Shown in pieces: positions 61,409 through 64,000 of a DNA stretch of 64,000 bases. This DNA comes from Closterium sp. NIES-65 (Eukaryota > Streptophyta > Zygnematophyceae > Desmidiales > Closteriaceae). The stretch covers positions 7,501 to 71,500 of the forward strand of contig CANXME010002508.1 of the NCBI GenBank assembly GCA_948144175.1, given 5' to 3'. The stretch's first letter is position 1; every line of letters starts with the position of its first letter. The notes beneath the pieces were generated by a model. The model was given only the letters and a program-made list of their open reading frames with translations. It did no database searches and was not told where the DNA came from. Position numbers and translations under genes: made by a program.

Positions 61409-62374
61409 TTAGAAATTCATCTCAGCAAGTTGTACTTTTTCAAATTGTTTTTTCTTCAGAACTAGGAAAATCTGTGCCAAAATTACAGATGCAAAGAATA
61501 CAAGAAGTCCTTGAATTCTTAATGGATCTTGCAGTACTATGGAGGTTTCTCCTTGTCCAAAACCGCCTACGTTTGGATTATTAGTTAATGGTTGATCAAC
61601 TTTAACGGATTCTCCTTCGGAAACAATTAATTCTGGTCCTGGAGGAATAACATCAATTACTTCTTTACCGTCTTCTGTAATAATGGTTATATCATAACCA
61701 CCTTTTTTGATATTAGTACGAACAATTTTCTTAATTGTTCCTGAAGCAGAAGCACTAAAAACTGTATTATTACTCTTGCTGCCATCAGGATAAAGTTGTC
61801 CACGTCCTCTATTCCCACCTAAATAGATTGGATATTTTAAGAAAGCCGCTTCTTTGTTAGTAGCTGGATCGGGAGATAATATAGGAAATACCATTTCGCT
61901 ATATTTATTTCCAGGTACAGGACCTACTACCAAAATATTTTTCTGATCGGGTCTGTAAGGTTGAAAGTAAAGATTATTAATCTTTTCTTTCATTTCTGGA
62001 GGAATACGATCTTCAGGTGCCAATTCAAAGCCTTCCGGTAAGATTACCACAGCGCCTACATTGATATTACCTTTTTTACCATTAGCTAATACCTGTTTAA
62101 TTTGGGTATCATAGGGAATCTTAACTACTGCTTCAAAAACAGTATTCGGAAGAACTGCTTGTGGCACTTCGATATCCACCGGTTTTTTTGCCAAATGGCA
62201 ATTAGCACATACAATGCGTCCAGTCGCTTCTCGAGGATTTTCATAGTTTTGCTGTGCAAATATCGGAAATGCTTCCGAATTTAATGGCAAAGCCATTGGC
62301 AAAGCCATAACTATGATTGAGATTGATAGCCCCACCCATCTTCGTATCCATTTACAAGCATCTCTTTTTTGCAT
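61409..62374 (-). CDS. petA: Cytochrome f, right copy
   Basis: Identical to the left copy; 321 residues from the ATG at 62374, heme motif CANCH. Confidence 0.97.
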   Translation of the reverse strand: MQKRDACKWIRRWVGLSISIIVMALPMALPLNSEAFPIFAQQNYENPREATGRIVCANCHLAKKPVDIEVPQAVLPNTVFEAVVKIPYDTQIKQVLANGKKGNINVGAVVILPEGFELAPEDRIPPEMKEKINNLYFQPYRPDQKNILVVGPVPGNKYSEMVFPILSPDPATNKEAAFLKYPIYLGGNRGRGQLYPDGSKSNNTVFSASASGTIKKIVRTNIKKGGYDITIITEDGKEVIDVIPPGPELIVSEGESVKVDQPLTNNPNVGGFGQGETSIVLQDPLRIQGLLVFFASVILAQIFLVLKKKQFEKVQLAEMNF

Positions 62375-62636
62375 GGTCTGATTTTTCTTCAAAAATTTAT
62401 AGGTAGAAGCAGCTAGTTTCCTTGCTGCTATCCATAACTCTGATACTATAGTAACTGTAAATTGGAAAAAACCAAAGTGTTTTTTTCCAATTCTTTTATA
62501 GAAATAAACACATAGACATCAATGATGTTTATATTTTCCTAGGGATTTGATTTTACAATCCTTTTTATTATAAAAAGTTCTTTCGAAGATTGTATAGAGA
62601 TACCATCGATAAAAAGAGTTGTAATAAAAAATCAGG

Positions 62637-62672
62637 TTGACATACAACACTCTCTGTGTAATAATATATACT
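62637..62672 (+). promoter_or_regulatory. psbA promoter, right copy
   Basis: TTGACA at 62637-62642, TAATAT 19 bp later and TATACT at 62667-62672, as in the left arm. Confidence 0.55.
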
Positions 62673-62717
62673 AACAAGCTTATAAGCAGCTTGAGTCATA
62701 TTTTATCACTTTATTAA

Positions 62718-63788
<1,071 letters not shown>

Positions 63789-64000
63789 ACAATCTTGTTT
63801 TAGAGGCAAGCTGCATATATAACAACTGTGCGCAGGATTCCTGCGCACGGTTGTACTTTGCTGTCTTTTCTGTTTTTTGTTTGTATGTTGTCTTGTATGG
63901 CCAGGCAAAAAAATTTGAATTTATCAGAATCGAAGACTTTATTGTTGTAAAATAAAAAATAAAAAAGACAGCTTCGCTTCGATTTTTTTTTATTACTTGC

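Overview
The window is plastid (chloroplast) DNA of a streptophyte green alga (charophycean lineage). Photosystem I and II, cytochrome b6f, ATP synthase, ribosomal protein and tRNA genes are packed in a very AT-rich sequence. A plastid chlI gene argues against a land plant. The group II introns in atpF and trnG-UCC and a split rps12 whose first exon ends at a group II 5' splice site argue for a streptophyte rather than a chlorophyte, rhodophyte or cyanobacterium. I cannot fix the class; Zygnematophyceae, Coleochaetophyceae or Klebsormidiophyceae all remain possible.

Layout. Positions 1-17,000 are single copy within the window: the 3' part of a very long ycf2/ftsH-like AAA gene, trnD-GUC, chlI, intron-containing trnG-UCC, trnR-UCU, the atpA-atpF-atpH cluster (no atpI here), and the psaA-psaB-rps14 operon. 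From about 17,257 to the right edge the sequence is one giant inverted repeat. The left arm (17,257-40,569) reads psbA, petA, an unidentified 248-codon ORF, psbJ-L-F-E, psaI, accD, trnR-CCG, psbZ, psbC-psbD, trnfM, cemA, ycf4, petL-petG, trnW, trnP, psaJ, rpl33-rps18, rpl20, rps12 exon 1, clpP, psbB-psbT-psbN-psbH and the start of petB. The right arm (40,687-64,000) carries the same genes in reverse order and orientation and is still running when the window ends. Left and right positions sum to 81,257, or 81,258 between two one-base homopolymer differences. Both arms stop inside petB, separated by only 117 bp.

The arms agree wherever I compared them (all predicted proteins match) except for two homopolymer lengths (one frameshifts left rpl33) and a cluster of about a dozen small differences in the innermost 500 bp, which break the left psbH. 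This pattern, the truncation of the essential petB in both arms and the absence of rRNA genes from the repeat make a fold-back (palindromic) assembly or read artefact at least as likely as a real plastid inverted repeat. A linear molecule with hairpin ends and a true giant IR with a minimal spacer are the biological alternatives.

Together the genes supply reaction-centre cores (psaA/B, psbA-D), antenna (psbB/C), small photosystem subunits, cytochrome f and small b6f subunits, ATP synthase subunits alpha, b and c, one step each of chlorophyll synthesis (chlI) and fatty-acid synthesis (accD), a Clp protease subunit, assembly and envelope proteins (ycf4, cemA) and parts of the translation system.
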